From Hyaloscypha bicolor E (taxonomy: Eukaryota > Ascomycota > Leotiomycetes > Helotiales > Hyaloscyphaceae), in the NCBI RefSeq assembly GCF_002865645.1, contig NW_020194624.1, positions 62,001-126,000 of the forward strand: DNA of 64,000 nucleotides, written 5' to 3'. Below the pieces are notes generated by a model. It did not search any database. It had not been told where the DNA came from and worked only from the letters and a program-made list of their open reading frames with translations. Position numbers and translations under genes: made by a program. How positions within the stretch are numbered: the first letter of the stretch is position 1; every line of letters starts with the position of its first letter. Positions 51,282 through 63,382 of this stretch are shown here, piece by piece.

Positions 51282-52257
51282 GAAACGAGCAGGGGGATCG
51301 ATCTCTGAGCTTGCCTTCACTTCAATCCATCCTATTATTCTTTCTCAACATACTTCTCTCCGTCATGAGAACTTTTGGCAGCTCTAATCGACCTTTTTGC
51401 CTCGGTGGTGCCCAGGAAAGGGCCCAAAGGGCCAAAGTTGCTGACAATGCGTTTCTTCCGGTCTTCGACCCCGCTGGGACGGTCCCCGCTGAAACCTTGA
51501 GTGGAGGAGACATGTTTCGGTTGATTGCAGGAATAATGATTGATTGTTCTTTTGCTGACGAGGTGGAGAACAAGAGGTTTGATGCTTCAAGCAATGCGGC
51601 TCAAGCATTCATGTCAGGGAGGAGTTCTCCATCCACGTCTGGAAGTCCACGTGTTCGGGATTACCAATCATCCGCCAGCATATGCTGTGCTCTGTGTGGC
51701 TCAAAGTGAGCGCGAGCCATTCATCCAGGAGTCGTGTTCAGTCCGGTTTTACGGCACTCTGATTTCCGGCAACGAAATTTTCAAAGAAATTCTTTCTCCC
51801 TTTTCTCTCTTATCATGTCCCCGTCTAGAAGGAACACCTGCGTGTCCGGAAATTGCACTAGGTTCAAATATTTCTCTAGATGCTATTCTCTAGGAGCGTT
51901 CAGCAGGGGTCGAACTCGGTAGACAGCCTCATTTTCTGAGCGTTAAACGTCAGGCACTCTTCACCGATACACCGACACTTCTGCGAGAAAGCCTTGTCCC
52001 ACAACTAGAGAAACCGAGATGGCATGCATAAAAGTGGCCTACGAGAAGGCTCAGTCCAAGGCGTTATGCACAAGTGCAGAATGCTCGATGAGATGGCGAG
52101 CCAAGCCTCGAGAAGCACCAGAAGCAAATCAAGACGTACATCAATAGATATGAGAGCATTCGCTGTAACTTGCTCTCAACTTGCTCTCGAGGTGCGGACA
52201 ACTGTCGACCGGTCATTGTTTCCATTTACCAGAACGATTACGAAGCTAAAACCCAAC
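51282..52257. other. Intergenic between divergent genes, no supported gene
   Basis: Probably the shared upstream region of the minus-strand gene starting at 51281 and the DUF6594 gene. An open frame on the plus strand (ATG51365 to 51709) of unknown family is possible but unsupported. Confidence 0.4.
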
Positions 52258-53330
52258 ATGTCCTCACAAACAGACGATAATGTCCCTGAAAAAGCCCCTC
52301 CAACCACCCCACTAGTTCTTGGATACCCCACCTTGGCCGCATACATCGGTGCCACCCCGGAATTAACAATTTTCCGACGCTTCACAAATTTACAAACCCA
52401 GAGCCTTCTGTACTACCAAGCCGAATTAACCTATCTCGAAGGACAGCTACGGGAGCTAGAGGTCGAAGCTTCAAATAGCGAGGATTTAGACCACCCCAAG
52501 TCCAGATTCGCCAGGGATTGGGAATGGCTCGGTGCTGTAGACTTAAACGGTGGTCTGAACCACCATATGACAGTCGTGCTCCGCATCCGTGCTGTGATTA
52601 AGGAATACAGTACGTTGAAACCTCCCAACTTTCACATGAACACCCCAGAAGCTAGAGCAAACTCAGACAAACTACTTCTCCAACAAGCAGGACTAGCAAC
52701 CCTTCCCAAACCTGGCGGCTACGACCTCCACTACCTCCAAGACTGGCTCCTAGACCCCAAAGGCGGGAAGTTCCCTCTGCAAGGACCAGACCGTAACTGG
52801 GTCTACTCCAACGATCTTCTCGCTCTCCGGCGTCGTGCAGAATCAGACTTTTCCGCTAAGTGGGTTTCAGAGAGACTTCTTCCCTTGTACCACCGCATTT
52901 TGGGTCGCTACATACACAAAAAGAACCCTCATCGTGAGAATGAAGTTACCTATAGTGATTCGTTGATCTTGAAGGCGGCGTCGATGTTAGCTACAACGCT
53001 TGCTGCTTTGCTAATCGTTGCCCCGGTTGTGGTGTTGTATGAGATTGGCTCAATGAGAGCGAGGCTGGGGTTGATGGCTACCTTTACGGTGTTGTTTTCG
53101 TTGTGTGTTGCTAGGCTGACGGGTGCGAAGAGGACGGATGTGTTTGCTGCTACTGCTGCGTGGGCCTTCCTCCCCCCTTCGAAACCTGGTTCTTGAGAGC
53201 TAACAATATAAGTTTCGCTGCCGTTCAAGCTGTGTTCCTTGGGTCGAATGGTGCGGGACCTGTAACGTTGATCCCCGCGAGTGGAATTAATGGAACCTCG
53301 TTTGTGCAGTTAGGACTCGGAATGAAATGA
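52258..53330 (+). CDS. DUF6594 family membrane protein, two exons
   Basis: Predicted 339 residues. The N-terminal GYPTLAAYIGATPELTIFRR and the following TNLQTQSLLYYQAELTYLE are hallmarks of the fungal DUF6594 family: a cytosolic helical region followed by C-terminal membrane helices. Its function is unknown. Two or three hydrophobic segments lie in the last 100 residues. The start ATG52258 (MSSQ) fits the family; the frame is open upstream to ATG52024, but that extension is unlike the family. A single-exon reading would end at 53196 and lose the last helix. An intron at 53160-53212 (53 nt, GTGGGC donor, GCTAAC branch site, TATAAG acceptor) joins FAATAA to FAAVQAVFLGSNGAG, the sequence expected at the family's C-terminus. 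Exon 2 runs 53213-53330. The donor is non-standard. Confidence 0.82.
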
Positions 53331-53982
53331 GACGAAAACTGTCAGGTCTTTCAAGCTAAGATGGCGGACCTTCACTCTCTGCTACTAAACGGAAAGATCG
53401 ATCACGTGGGAAATATTCAAGCTCAACATAGAACAAAAAGATTATATCCCAGAAAACTGAAAATGCTATCACCAAGGCATGAAGAGAAAAATGGCAACGA
53501 GAAACACCCAATACTTCACAAAGGACTCGAGAGCGCAGAATCACCACTTGGCACAGGAACAGCATCTTATTCGTTACGCTGCACTTTTAAGCGAACCTGA
53601 GTACTTGACATTCAGGGGCAAAACGCTGCTAGAAATGATTAATTTCTAGTTTGGAGTCTATATGCGAGAACATCGTAGTTTCCATAAAGCTCGCCCACTG
53701 CCGCCTTGATCGTTCCACGGACCACAGAGGACTGAATCTCGAAAAATTGAATCTTTATCCTCACTCTGGGACGACGCGATCGTTCTTTCGAGGAGAGGCC
53801 CAGGACAGTGGGCAGTGGTTGGGTGTCTCTTTGAGACAGAGAAATTGACGAGGCTGACAATAACGGCGAGAGCCGTGAATGGAGCTTTGTGGGCGGAAGT
53901 ATTGGCTAGACTCCCGCATATATCTCATAAAACGTATTGTTTGGGCACAACAAGTGTCCATCTTGTTAACGTGCACCCAGGG
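53331..53982. other. Intergenic, no supported gene
   Basis: Lies between convergent genes. Contains one copy of the dispersed repeat seen at 47655-47712. No recognisable gene. Confidence 0.45.
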
Positions 53983-54891
53983 TCATACAAGTGGCAACAC
54001 CCCAGTCACATCATGACCCCTCACACCAACCTCAAATCCCAGCCTTTTCCTCAATAACCGCCAAACCCCGGCCGATGCCTCTTCAACGCTCAACTCCGTC
54101 GTCTCAACCTCTCCACAAAACAACCTCACACCCGCATCTTCCAACTTGTCCAAGTCAAGTAACTTGTATTCCCTCCTAAACCTCTCCAACAGCGCTCGAT
54201 CCGTCAGCTTCCCCTTCGCGAACCCATTCGCACTTCCCTTCCTCTCCTCACACTCCACTCTCCTTCCGTTCTCCTCAACCCCACAAACCAAATTCAGCAC
54301 CACCATCGGACACCTCCTCCCCCTCGCCACTGCCAGAAATTCCGCAAACTGACTCCGCCCCTCTTCCGTCTCTGATAAGCAAGACGTCATCAAGATTACC
54401 AGATCTCCAGGGAGAGTCTCTAGAGCCGCGAAGGCGAGTTCGCGAAATGATTTGCGGAGACGGTAATGAGAGGCTGTGCGCTCGGGTTCGATAGCCGAAA
54501 CGGGGTCGATGAGGAGGTGGTTGTCTAAGAGGCGGATTTGCGGTCCCGTACTGGGACCAGAGGAAACTGGTGTAAGCAAGCGCAACAGATTCTGTGCGAT
54601 TGTAAGCTTGCCGACGCCGGGGAAACCGTTTAGGAGGAGGAGGAAGGGCGGTGGTGGTGCTGCGATTTTGACGGTGGCACTCGAGAGCCGTAATTGGGCT
54701 TGGAGTAACGGCGCTTCGTCTTCTTTAATTTGGAATATTTGCTCTTCTGGTGACATTTTGCCAGTTTGTGGTGAGGATCTAGTGTTTGAGTTGACAGTGC
54801 CAGGAGTTGTTGGTTGTGTGACATGGTTGTGGTACCTATAGGATACGGATGACGAGATAAATCTGGTTTGCTGAATGGGAGGATAAGTCAT
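53983..54891 (-). CDS. P-loop NTPase / kinase-like protein
   Basis: 302 residues, intronless. Walker A GFPGVGKLT at residues 89-97, preceded by a hydrophobic strand (FLLLLN). A following LLDNHLLIDP near 120 and LVILMTSC near 166 suit an AAA_33 or zeta-toxin/chloramphenicol-phosphotransferase-like fold, a group that phosphorylates small substrates with ATP. The substrate is unknown. ATG54891 is the first start; an internal ATG at 54756 (MSPEEQIF) would drop 45 residues that are Ser/Thr/Gln-rich and could be unstructured or an organelle-targeting sequence. Convergent with the DUF6594 gene. Confident as a P-loop protein, not in the exact family. Confidence 0.72.
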   Translation of the reverse strand: MTYPPIQQTRFISSSVSYRYHNHVTQPTTPGTVNSNTRSSPQTGKMSPEEQIFQIKEDEAPLLQAQLRLSSATVKIAAPPPPFLLLLNGFPGVGKLTIAQNLLRLLTPVSSGPSTGPQIRLLDNHLLIDPVSAIEPERTASHYRLRKSFRELAFAALETLPGDLVILMTSCLSETEEGRSQFAEFLAVARGRRCPMVVLNLVCGVEENGRRVECEERKGSANGFAKGKLTDRALLERFRREYKLLDLDKLEDAGVRLFCGEVETTELSVEEASAGVWRLLRKRLGFEVGVRGHDVTGVLPLV

Positions 54892-55469
54892 AGTTATTCA
54901 TTCACTTGGAATTGAAGTAAACTTGATGAATTCAGAGGCGATGAAGTGCCGAGGGCAAGGATGAGAATAACAGGTGGGGTGGTGGAGTAAACATTCACCT
55001 TCGTACTGCAAACAAATCTCGACTCGCGGATTTTCGTAATCTCTTTATAACGGAATGTCACTAGTGGTGACCTCGGGAATAATGAAGCAAAGAAGAAGGC
55101 TACGGCTTTTATTCTTCATGACAACAAGGCTGGCCTTGCCAGAGATGGAAGGCGATATCAACCTAATGTTGATACTAGCACAGCCGCGTCAAAATCTGCT
55201 GCTTAAAATTGGGCACTGGCCGCACATATTGGCCTGGAAGGTGTATGTGTACTCATAATAGAATACCCGGAAGTAGTTTGACTTGAGATAACATTTAACG
55301 AAGTTTGGAAAGGATATGAGAGAGGGCGGAATTCACGGTATGCGCGAGGCTGCGAGAAAGCGATTTCCCGTCCGGTACCTAGCGAAAATGTCGTAGCCTA
55401 GTTGTCAGAGTGGCTGTGCCATGCCTGCATATGGCACATTTCTACCCGTTAGGCTCCCTGCGCATCAGG
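54892..55469. other. Intergenic, upstream of the P-loop gene; tRNA-like boxes near the hAT site
   Basis: No supported gene. At about 55397-55477 there is sequence resembling a tRNA A box (TAGCCTAGTTG) and B box (GGTTCGGTAC), with a strong hairpin GTGCCAT...ATGGCAC between. Stems of a normal tRNA cannot be formed, so it is not called as one. Confidence 0.4.
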
Positions 55470-55477
55470 TTCGGTAC
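55470..55477. repeat. hAT target-site duplication, left copy
   Basis: TTCGGTAC, identical to 59042-59049. Confidence 0.93.
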
Positions 55478-58400
55478 CAGTGTGTCAAATGATTAGGTTT
55501 GAGTTGATTAGACCCCCCTACTCAAATCAAATCAAGTCAAAATCAGGCTAATCAAATCATACTTAATTATAATCAAAGATAATCAGAGATAATTAATTAG
55601 AATTATCACGTGACCACGCACATGACTCCGGAGCTTCGGAAGCCGAAATAAGGCTAAAATAAGGTTTTGGGCTAGCCGTATTAGGTATCGCTTTAGGCGT
55701 TCCTTACTAAATCGGGTATCGCGCCGCTTAGTAAGCGAAGCGGCACGAGCCGAAGGCACTAGAACCTACTCGATTTTCTAGAAATTCCTCGCTACCTTAT
55801 AAATCGAATTATTATAAATAAAATAGCTAAAAATAAGCCCTCTCATAAATAGATACTTTGAAATTAGGGGATTATAACTAATCAGATACTTATTAAAGAA
55901 TCTTCTAGATTCCAGAGAATTTATATATAAATAAGTAATTTTCCTTAAGTTATTTCCTTTTCTCTTTACTTTATATATAAATATCTCAATAACTATAGCT
56001 CTAATTAAGAAGCTTTTAACTATAAACTTACTTATTATTACTTAATATATTCGAAAATATCTCAATAATCCACTATTAATATTAATATCCTCCAAAATAA
56101 AGAGGATTTCAAACTAGAACTAATTTCGAAATAATCTCCTATTTTTAAGCTTAGCTTAATAAAAAAGACTTTAGACTTTTCTAAAGCTAATCCGGAAAAT
56201 ATTAGTAATTATTAAACAATTACTATTTAATACCTTTTTAAGGGGTATATATAAGTAATATATATTATTAATTTAATTTTAAATAGCTAATACAATTTTA
56301 GTAAAAAATTCAAAAATTAATAAATTAGTAATTTAATAAGTAATTATTAGGCTTACTACCTTACCATATATAAGTCAGTTAATATAGACGCTATATTAAA
56401 AGGCAATAAACTTTGCAAGTAATTAATATTAATTATAAAATAATAACTAATAATTTTTATAGCTATTTCTTAAAACTTTAATTAAATATCTATTACTAAA
56501 TCATTTAGTAAAGCTACTAGTCAAACTAGTAAAGACTTTGCTATAGTTTACTTTAAAAGATTATTATTAGACTTTATAATTAATAATAATATTTCTTTTA
56601 GAGCAATAATTACTCTAAGCTTTAAAAAGCTACTTTAATATTTAAACTAGTAAGTTTTATTTAAAATTACTTATATTAATATATAACTAACCTTTATATA
56701 GTAAAGTACTGCTTTTATATTCTAAAGTACTTATAGATAAGCTTATTTTGAGATATAATAATAATAGTAATCTTATAAAAGAAGAATTATTAAATAATAT
56801 CTTATTAAATAGTACTTTTTCTATTACTTTAGATATTTAAATAGCTATAAATCAGAAAGCTTATTTAGGAATTACTATATAAGTTATTCTTATTAATAAT
56901 AATTAATAAAAATATTTACTAATTTAATTTTTAGATATTTTATAAATAAGGATTTTAAATTAAAATCTTATTTATTAGCTATAAAAGATTTAAAAGATAT
57001 TTATAATAGTAAATATATGAATTCAGTTCTATTAAAAGCTTTAAAAGCCTATAGTATTAAATATAATATTACTAGGTAAGTAATATAAATCTTGTTTTTT
57101 TATAAAAAATAATTACTAATATATTTTATTTAGTATTACTCGAGATAATACTAGTTCAAATAATATCTTATTACAAGCTTTTATAAAGTATTATAATAAG
57201 GAAGATATTAAATTTTAAGGAAATATTTCTTATATAGCTTATATATTAGACTTAGTAATTCAAGATATCTTAAAAGCTCTTATTAAAAATAATTATAATA
57301 TTTCCTATTCTATAGATTTATATAAGTAAAAAAAGAATAAACTTAAAGAAAATGAAAAAAAGAAGAAATAAAATAAGTAATAAGTAAGTTTCTTATATAA
57401 TTTATAAGAGATTTATTAATAAATTATAGATTTTATTAATTTGGAAAAAGGTTAGAAAAACTATTATAAGTCTTAAATATAATCAGGAAAATTAACGGCT
57501 ATTAGAAGCTCAAATTAAAGCTTTTAATATAGAAAATACTCGGTTTCCTTAACTTAGTAAGTAATTAATTAATTATTAATTTAATTATTAATTAATACTA
57601 ATTATTTATAAATTAAAAAATATAGTAGTCTTTAACTTATTATATATTAAAAGACTTTTTATATATATATAAAGCTATTAAAGTAGTAATTAATAGCTTG
57701 AAATCTAAGGCTTTTAAAAATAAAAGTCTAGTTTTAACTAATATTAAAATTATTTATTTAAATAATATTTTAAGTATAATTTCAATATTTATTAAGGCTA
57801 TAACTAAATTATAAGCCGAAAACTGCCCTATATTATATTATATTATACCTAAAGTATATAAAATATATAATAAACTTAAAGGTTTTAAAAGAGAATTTAA
57901 AGTAAGTCTTCTTCTTTTATTTCTTATTATATTAATAAATATACTAATTTTAAATAGGATAAAACCTTCGAAAATGCTATTAATAAGAGAATAGCTAAGC
58001 TTCGAAAATATAATCCTAAAACCGGCATTTTAGATAATAAAAGTAAAGCTTTATATTTAGTTCTTATTCTTAATCCTCGAATTAAAAGAGCAAGACTAGC
58101 CGGAATTAGATTAGCTCCCGGAATAGTATCTAATATATATAATAGGCTTAAAATAGACTATAATATATAAGTATATATTTTTATTTAATTTTTAAATTTT
58201 TAAATTACTAATTTTTATATAGATATAAACGAGACTATTTAATAGCTAATTCTCAAGACTCTAGTTCTAATATATCTATAGAAGATTTTAACGAAGATGA
58301 ACTTAATATTTATATAAATAATTAAGAGAATATAATAGAAAACGAATTAATAACATATTTAGAAGAAAAGAAAGTAAATTAAAAAAATATATAAAATCCA

Positions 58401-59041
58401 CTTACTTTACTTTAAATTTTCTTAGGAACTACTAATTTCTTTATTATAATTTCTTTATTATAATTTCTTTATATATAAGTACTAATTTAGCTATAGATTC
58501 GGCCCTTAGAATATTAGAAAGCTAATAAAGCTAGATTTTCTATTTTATTTCTTATATCAAGGAAGTATTTAGGAATACCCGCTTCGTCCGCTACTAGCGA
58601 GCATTTCTTCTCACAAGGGGCTCTTATTAATACTAAACTACGTAATTGACTTAATAAGAGTACCTTTGAGAAGATTATATGTCTTAAGAACTAGGGGGTA
58701 TTTATAAACGAGGAAGAAGAAATAAAAAGGGAAGAAAATAAGGATAAAAAAGATAAAGAGGAGGTTGTTAAGCAGAATAACCGGTTTTTTATTCCAGATT
58801 TAGACTATTTTTATACTCTTATATATGTTTCATAAGTTCTGTTTATAGTTTATTAATATAGCTATTAATTATTTAATAATCTTTAAAAATGCCTAAGAAA
58901 GTATACTTTTATATTATCACGTAATGATTATAATTAATTATAATTAATTATCATAAAAATCAAGCTAATCAAATCATACTCAATTATAATTAATTATAAT
59001 TAATTCTAATTAATTAGCTTTGATTATTTTTTGACACACTG
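55478..59041 (+). mobile_element. hAT DNA transposon, 3564 bp, RIP-degraded transposase
   Basis: Terminal inverted repeats start CAGTGTGTCAAA at both ends. Perfect 8-bp target duplication TTCGGTAC at 55470-55477 and 59042-59049, as hAT elements make. The plus strand carries a ruined transposase. Its C-terminal dimerisation region is readable at about 58578-58700: PASSATSEHFFSQG then ALINTKLRN, with in-frame stops TGA 58647-58649 (from CGA) and TAG 58692-58694 (from TGG), both RIP-type changes. Subterminal sequence around GCTAATCAAATCATACT occurs in the same orientation near both ends (about 55550 and 58960), a candidate transposase-binding repeat. The intact duplication shows the ends are complete. 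Confidence 0.93.
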
Positions 59042-59049
59042 TTCGGTAC
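59042..59049. repeat. hAT target-site duplication, right copy
   Basis: TTCGGTAC, immediately after the right terminal repeat. Confidence 0.93.
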
Positions 59050-60725
59050 AGCCTGAGCCATAGGGGCTCACCGAGCAGTGGTGCATAATGGGGCAATTGT
59101 AGCACCCCTAGCCATCTCTGAAGAATCATTCTAATATTTACATGAACGCATGTATGGAGCAGAACAGAACTCATGATCTCCTCTATAAACGTCCAGCACA
59201 GTTTTATGTTCCTACTTCGCCCACAAAAAAACAAAAACTAAAAACAAAAATATCTGAGTTTGTATCTAGAAAGACGGCGTTGATAGGGCCAGCCTTGACG
59301 AGCGCGCACTCCACACAGAAATCGATCTCTGCAGTCGTCTCCCCAATCGAGACTGAAGCTGAAACGACAAAATGGTTCCTGAACGCAAGAGTGGCTTGGT
59401 GGGATAAACCTTTCCCCAGCATTCAAGACCCCAACTAATGCGCCACCTTCTCTTCGAAAAGCCTCACCTGTGAGAAATTAGTAAGCAAGCACTATGCAAG
59501 GGTTACAGCAGATGCAATATATAGGAGATCCCGCGACTCAACATGTGGGCTGGGAATAGTACCAAGACACTTGCCTTTCGATACATCACAGGAGCTGCCA
59601 ATACTTGGGCAGATCCATGCCAAGATAGTCAGTCAAGCTCCCAAGCGGTACCCGTCTTGCGCTACACAGAATCAAATAGCCAGGAGTTGGTTCTCTGACA
59701 CTAGGATATCGTGCGCTTGGTACCAACGTCACGACCCCCCAAGACTGCCATATGCCGCAGCAGACGTCAAATTATGTTTATCTGATCTGCTCTTCCTCGC
59801 TGTCACTTATTCGATGCCGTAAGCCGTGGTCATAGGGAGTGAGCATGTTTCGGCATGCACCGAAGGAAATTATCGATGCGACTCGGATTTGGTGGCCGCA
59901 AACCGTGATAGAATAAGGTGGGCCAGTGCTTCAATTCGCGTGTATCAGTCGATACACCCCAAATATTGTGGGTTGAGAGCATCGCTACTTGCATGCAAAG
60001 AGGTTGAAGTGATGTTGAGATTGAGGTCTATATTTCCTCTCGGAGTTGGAATTCTATGCTCGGCAGGGTTGTCTCAATCGGGCTAAGCGCCTCGCTGATC
60101 ATCACGTGCACCACGCCTCACCCCCATCTTCTCCTGCGCTCCCAACGCCATCTCCAATTCTACCAGACACATCTTCCATCGCTTCTTCTTGCTTGCGATC
60201 TCTCACTGAGCATATCCGATTGAACCAATGGCAAACAGAACCGCTTACATTTCGCAGCCTAAGCGAGGTGATTCCCCCCTTGATCACCGCAGAACAGACC
60301 TTCTCAGCTATGCACTCTCCCGTTGGCATCACGCCCTTCTGCATCGTCCGACGCACCAGCGAGATCACGACCAAGGTGAGCCCATGGCGCCATTGTCATT
60401 GGCCTCTCAGACCCAAACCGCCCTATCCCCTGAGGCAGAATCCCATTGCCAGCGTTCTGAAACGGGAGAACGCACCGCGGCACGGAATTCCAAAACCAAT
60501 ACTGACCCCTTCGTCTGATCTCCTGGAAATCAGACGCCCGCCCGCCTGCACGAGCCATCCACTTCAAAAACTTTGGGTCCCGGGTCTCCAAATCTCCCCC
60601 ATGCTTTCATTTTGTACTTCGTATCTAAATTCTTGATGCATATTCCTCAGCATCAAGAGCTATCTTCTGTGTGCTCTCCTCCTTCGTTCAGTCAGATATA
60701 AAACCCCCGCTCATTGCACTCCATC
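59050..60725. other. Intergenic, long leader region of the 60726 gene; no supported gene
   Basis: Several open frames of 60-196 codons on both strands; the longest (60046-60636) is Ser/Pro-rich without a recognisable domain. CT-rich DNA from 60110 to 60720 fits a promoter and 5' leader. Confidence 0.4.
60697..60703 (+). promoter_or_regulatory. TATA-like sequence near the 60726 start
   Basis: TATAAAA only 23 bp upstream of ATG60726. If it acts as a TATA box, transcription would begin at or after that ATG and a later in-frame ATG would be used. It may be chance. Confidence 0.25.
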
Positions 60726-63382
60726 ATGTCGAAAGCTGCTTCACTTCCTCCTTGGGAAGTCACTCCCCCGTGGCAGAAACGTGTCCCAGTGACGGCAGCA
60801 CCTATGGTCCCGAAAGTTAGATTCGGTCATCTAGAAAATACTTTCATACCCCCATTGCCACCACCACCACCACCACCAGAAGAGCCAGTTGCCACTCCAG
60901 CGCCGCCGCCGCCCAATACTTATCGAAGAGCCGTTTCACTGCCAAGGAACCCCAGACCAGTACGTCCAAGGCTTCCCAGCAGCACACGACCGACAGACAC
61001 ATCGCCCGAGTGTACGAATGACCCCTCTCCGACCAAGACTACAAATCCCATTCCCCCACTACCAGTAGTCCCAGAAAACAATCAAGTAAGGCCCCGGAGC
61101 CGGAGCCATAGCTCGACTCTTTCAGGGACACTCGAATCTTCTCCTCCACCAGCTTCTCGACCACCCCTTCCCCTGAATACATCATACCCCACGCCTCCTT
61201 CCTCAACCAAGTCTCCGGTTTCTCCTCAAAAGACGCTCGAAAACATCAGAGAGGACAATGCGTTCCAAAGCAATAAATCACTGCCTCCTCCCCCCCAACC
61301 AAGCGTCATTCCTATTGACAACAACAATGATTACAACGACAATTACAAGAATCCAGTTCCTGCACGGAAATCGCGATTCACCTCCCTCAAAAAGTCGCTT
61401 TCGCTCAAGATCCTACCCCAGGGCTCGAATGGGCGCCGCTCCCCCTCAGCCCTCTCACCAACAGCCGACCCGCAATCTCCCACCCTGACAACGAAAGATA
61501 TCCCGCCCGATTGGGCAAATACCATTGTTCCCTCGAGTTCTCTCCGCAGGAAAAACTCAAAACAGCTCACTTCCCCTGCTTACAATGGGGAAGTATTCGC
61601 ACGGATAGAGACGGAAGGTTCACGAGTCGTGAGTATCGGTAATGATGAGAAGGAGGTCGCGGAGTATCCCGCCCGAAGTCCTCGCACGACCAAAACTCCG
61701 ACTGGGCCTGCCCTTGCCGGCACCCAAGCACCCAAGTCTCTCCATGTCAGGCAGAGGTCGAGACGTCTGGCATCGCCAGGTTATGTCCAGGAGAAATACA
61801 ATCTTGCGGATGGAGGTAGACGTGACGGAGACGTAATTGGAAATATTGTCGTTTCGGGCGGAAGGTCACCTGGCATGTCTGATGAAGAGACGAGAGCGAA
61901 TAGGAATACCAGGCCGCCAATAAGAGGGAACGAAACCAATGTTACTCCTAGTAGACCACAAAGGCCAGAGAGGCCGGACAGACCAGATAGTTCGAGGTTT
62001 GACCTCCCGGAGATGTACGACGAAAAGATGAGACCAATGTCACCGAAACCCGAACCACCTCCAAAAGACTCCTCAGTAGGACCGAGACTCGTCCCACTCA
62101 AATTCGCCTCCGCTTCCTCTCCAAAGGAAGTAGCACCAGCTGGCCCGGCACAACCGAAGCTGATCCCACTCAAATCTTTCCTCCCACCTTCTCCTGAGGG
62201 GTTGGAGGATCGCTCTTTCCCTTATGCCTACGAATCGATCGACGATGTCACTGACAATCCTCCCCTCAAAGTTGCACCCTTGAGAATTAAATCTTCTGAG
62301 AATACACCCGCACCCGAAAGTTACATTGGCTCTGCTCCTCGAGCGCCGAATAACGAGTCTACCACTCAAATGTCGAATACAGACTCTGCATATGCGACTC
62401 AAGTTCCGGACAACAAATCTGCAACTCAAGCCCCAACCTCAGTAACAGCTCAGCTCATATCCCGCGCCGCACCAAGAAAGCTATACAGCGCAACCCACAG
62501 CACCTTCCTCCGCCGCTGCTCCGATGGGCGTATTACGATCCCGGTCCTTTCTCGATACCTAACACAAGAATGGATATTCCTCCAACATTACCTTCGTTTC
62601 ATAGCACTCCTCCTCGCAAACCTCTCCATCCCATCAGGACCAGCACTTCGCTCACCAATATCTCCTTCACAAACCCCCAAATCAACGAAAGTAGAGAGGG
62701 AAATCAACGCTCGTCTAACACCCCACCTAATCACCCGGCTCTCTCGCGCCCAGAACCAACTCTCCCTTTTTTCAAGCCTGGAGGCCGATATCCCAGACCT
62801 CAGTCTCGAAAGCTGGGAAGAAGCAGCAGAGGACGGCATGACGGACGCTACGCGGATGACTGTACGTCTCTTCGACGTAATGGGTACCGCGGTAGAGAGA
62901 GGGGAGAAGAGTGTTCTCGTCGGTATGGTAGTTTTTTGGGCTAGGGAAAAGGTATGTCCTTTTTAAAGCGCAATTCTCATCAAAAACGAAAGGAGATGGG
63001 TGCTAACGAACATTCATAGGCTCACCTCGAAGCCTGGAAACAAGTCCAATCCACGGTCGCCATGCGCAACCAACCGGATCAGCCCGATATCCCCGCCGAG
63101 TCCCCAGCTGCCTCGCTCGCAGTGCAGAATTACCTGCTCCCCTGTTTCGCTGGAAATGAGTCGATGATGGTTATGGAAGAGTTGACGAGGCTGTTGGATG
63201 AAGTGTGGTGTGATAGGTACTTGGGGACTAGGGAGGGGTTTCTCGAGCGGGTAGGCGCGAAGGGGGAGAGAAAATCCTGGGAAGAGAGGGGGTGGGAAGG
63301 AGATGCGAAGGAGTTTGAGGAGATGATGGAGATGGTATTGGGGATTATGGCGAGGGGGTGGCCAGGGCTCGAGGGGAGATAA
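60726..63382 (+). CDS. Proline-rich disordered protein with C-terminal TENA/THI-4-like domain
   Basis: Predicted 862 residues from two exons: 60726-62951 and 63020-63382. The intron 62952-63019 (68 nt) has GTATGT, GCTAAC and CATAG, all good fungal signals, and keeps the frame (WAREK to AHLEAWKQV). Residues 1-570 are disordered, with proline runs (PPPPPPPPP near residue 50), repeated SPxxP motifs and Arg/Lys-rich parts, suggesting SH3/WW-type binding and phosphorylation. Residues about 575-862 resemble the fungal TENA/THI-4 heme-oxygenase-like family: ATHSTFLRRCSDGRI, LSRYLTQEWIFLQHYLRFIALLL, and WAREKAHLEAWKQV. Members with activity act on thiamin breakdown products, but the active-site residues are not clearly kept here, so enzyme function is doubtful. 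The upstream TTG at 60714 is not a start. Confidence 0.75.

Noticed and set aside
51890..51985. tRNA-like sequence on the minus strand (AGTTCGACCCC)
   Set aside because: B-box resemblance only; the T-arm and acceptor stems do not pair.
59142..59438. 98-codon plus-strand open frame after the hAT element
   Set aside because: Its composition is not convincing and an overlapping minus-strand frame is equally long; no family recognised.
60046..60636. 196-codon plus-strand open frame
   Set aside because: Ser/Pro-rich with no recognisable domain, in CT-rich DNA just upstream of a real gene; more likely leader or promoter.
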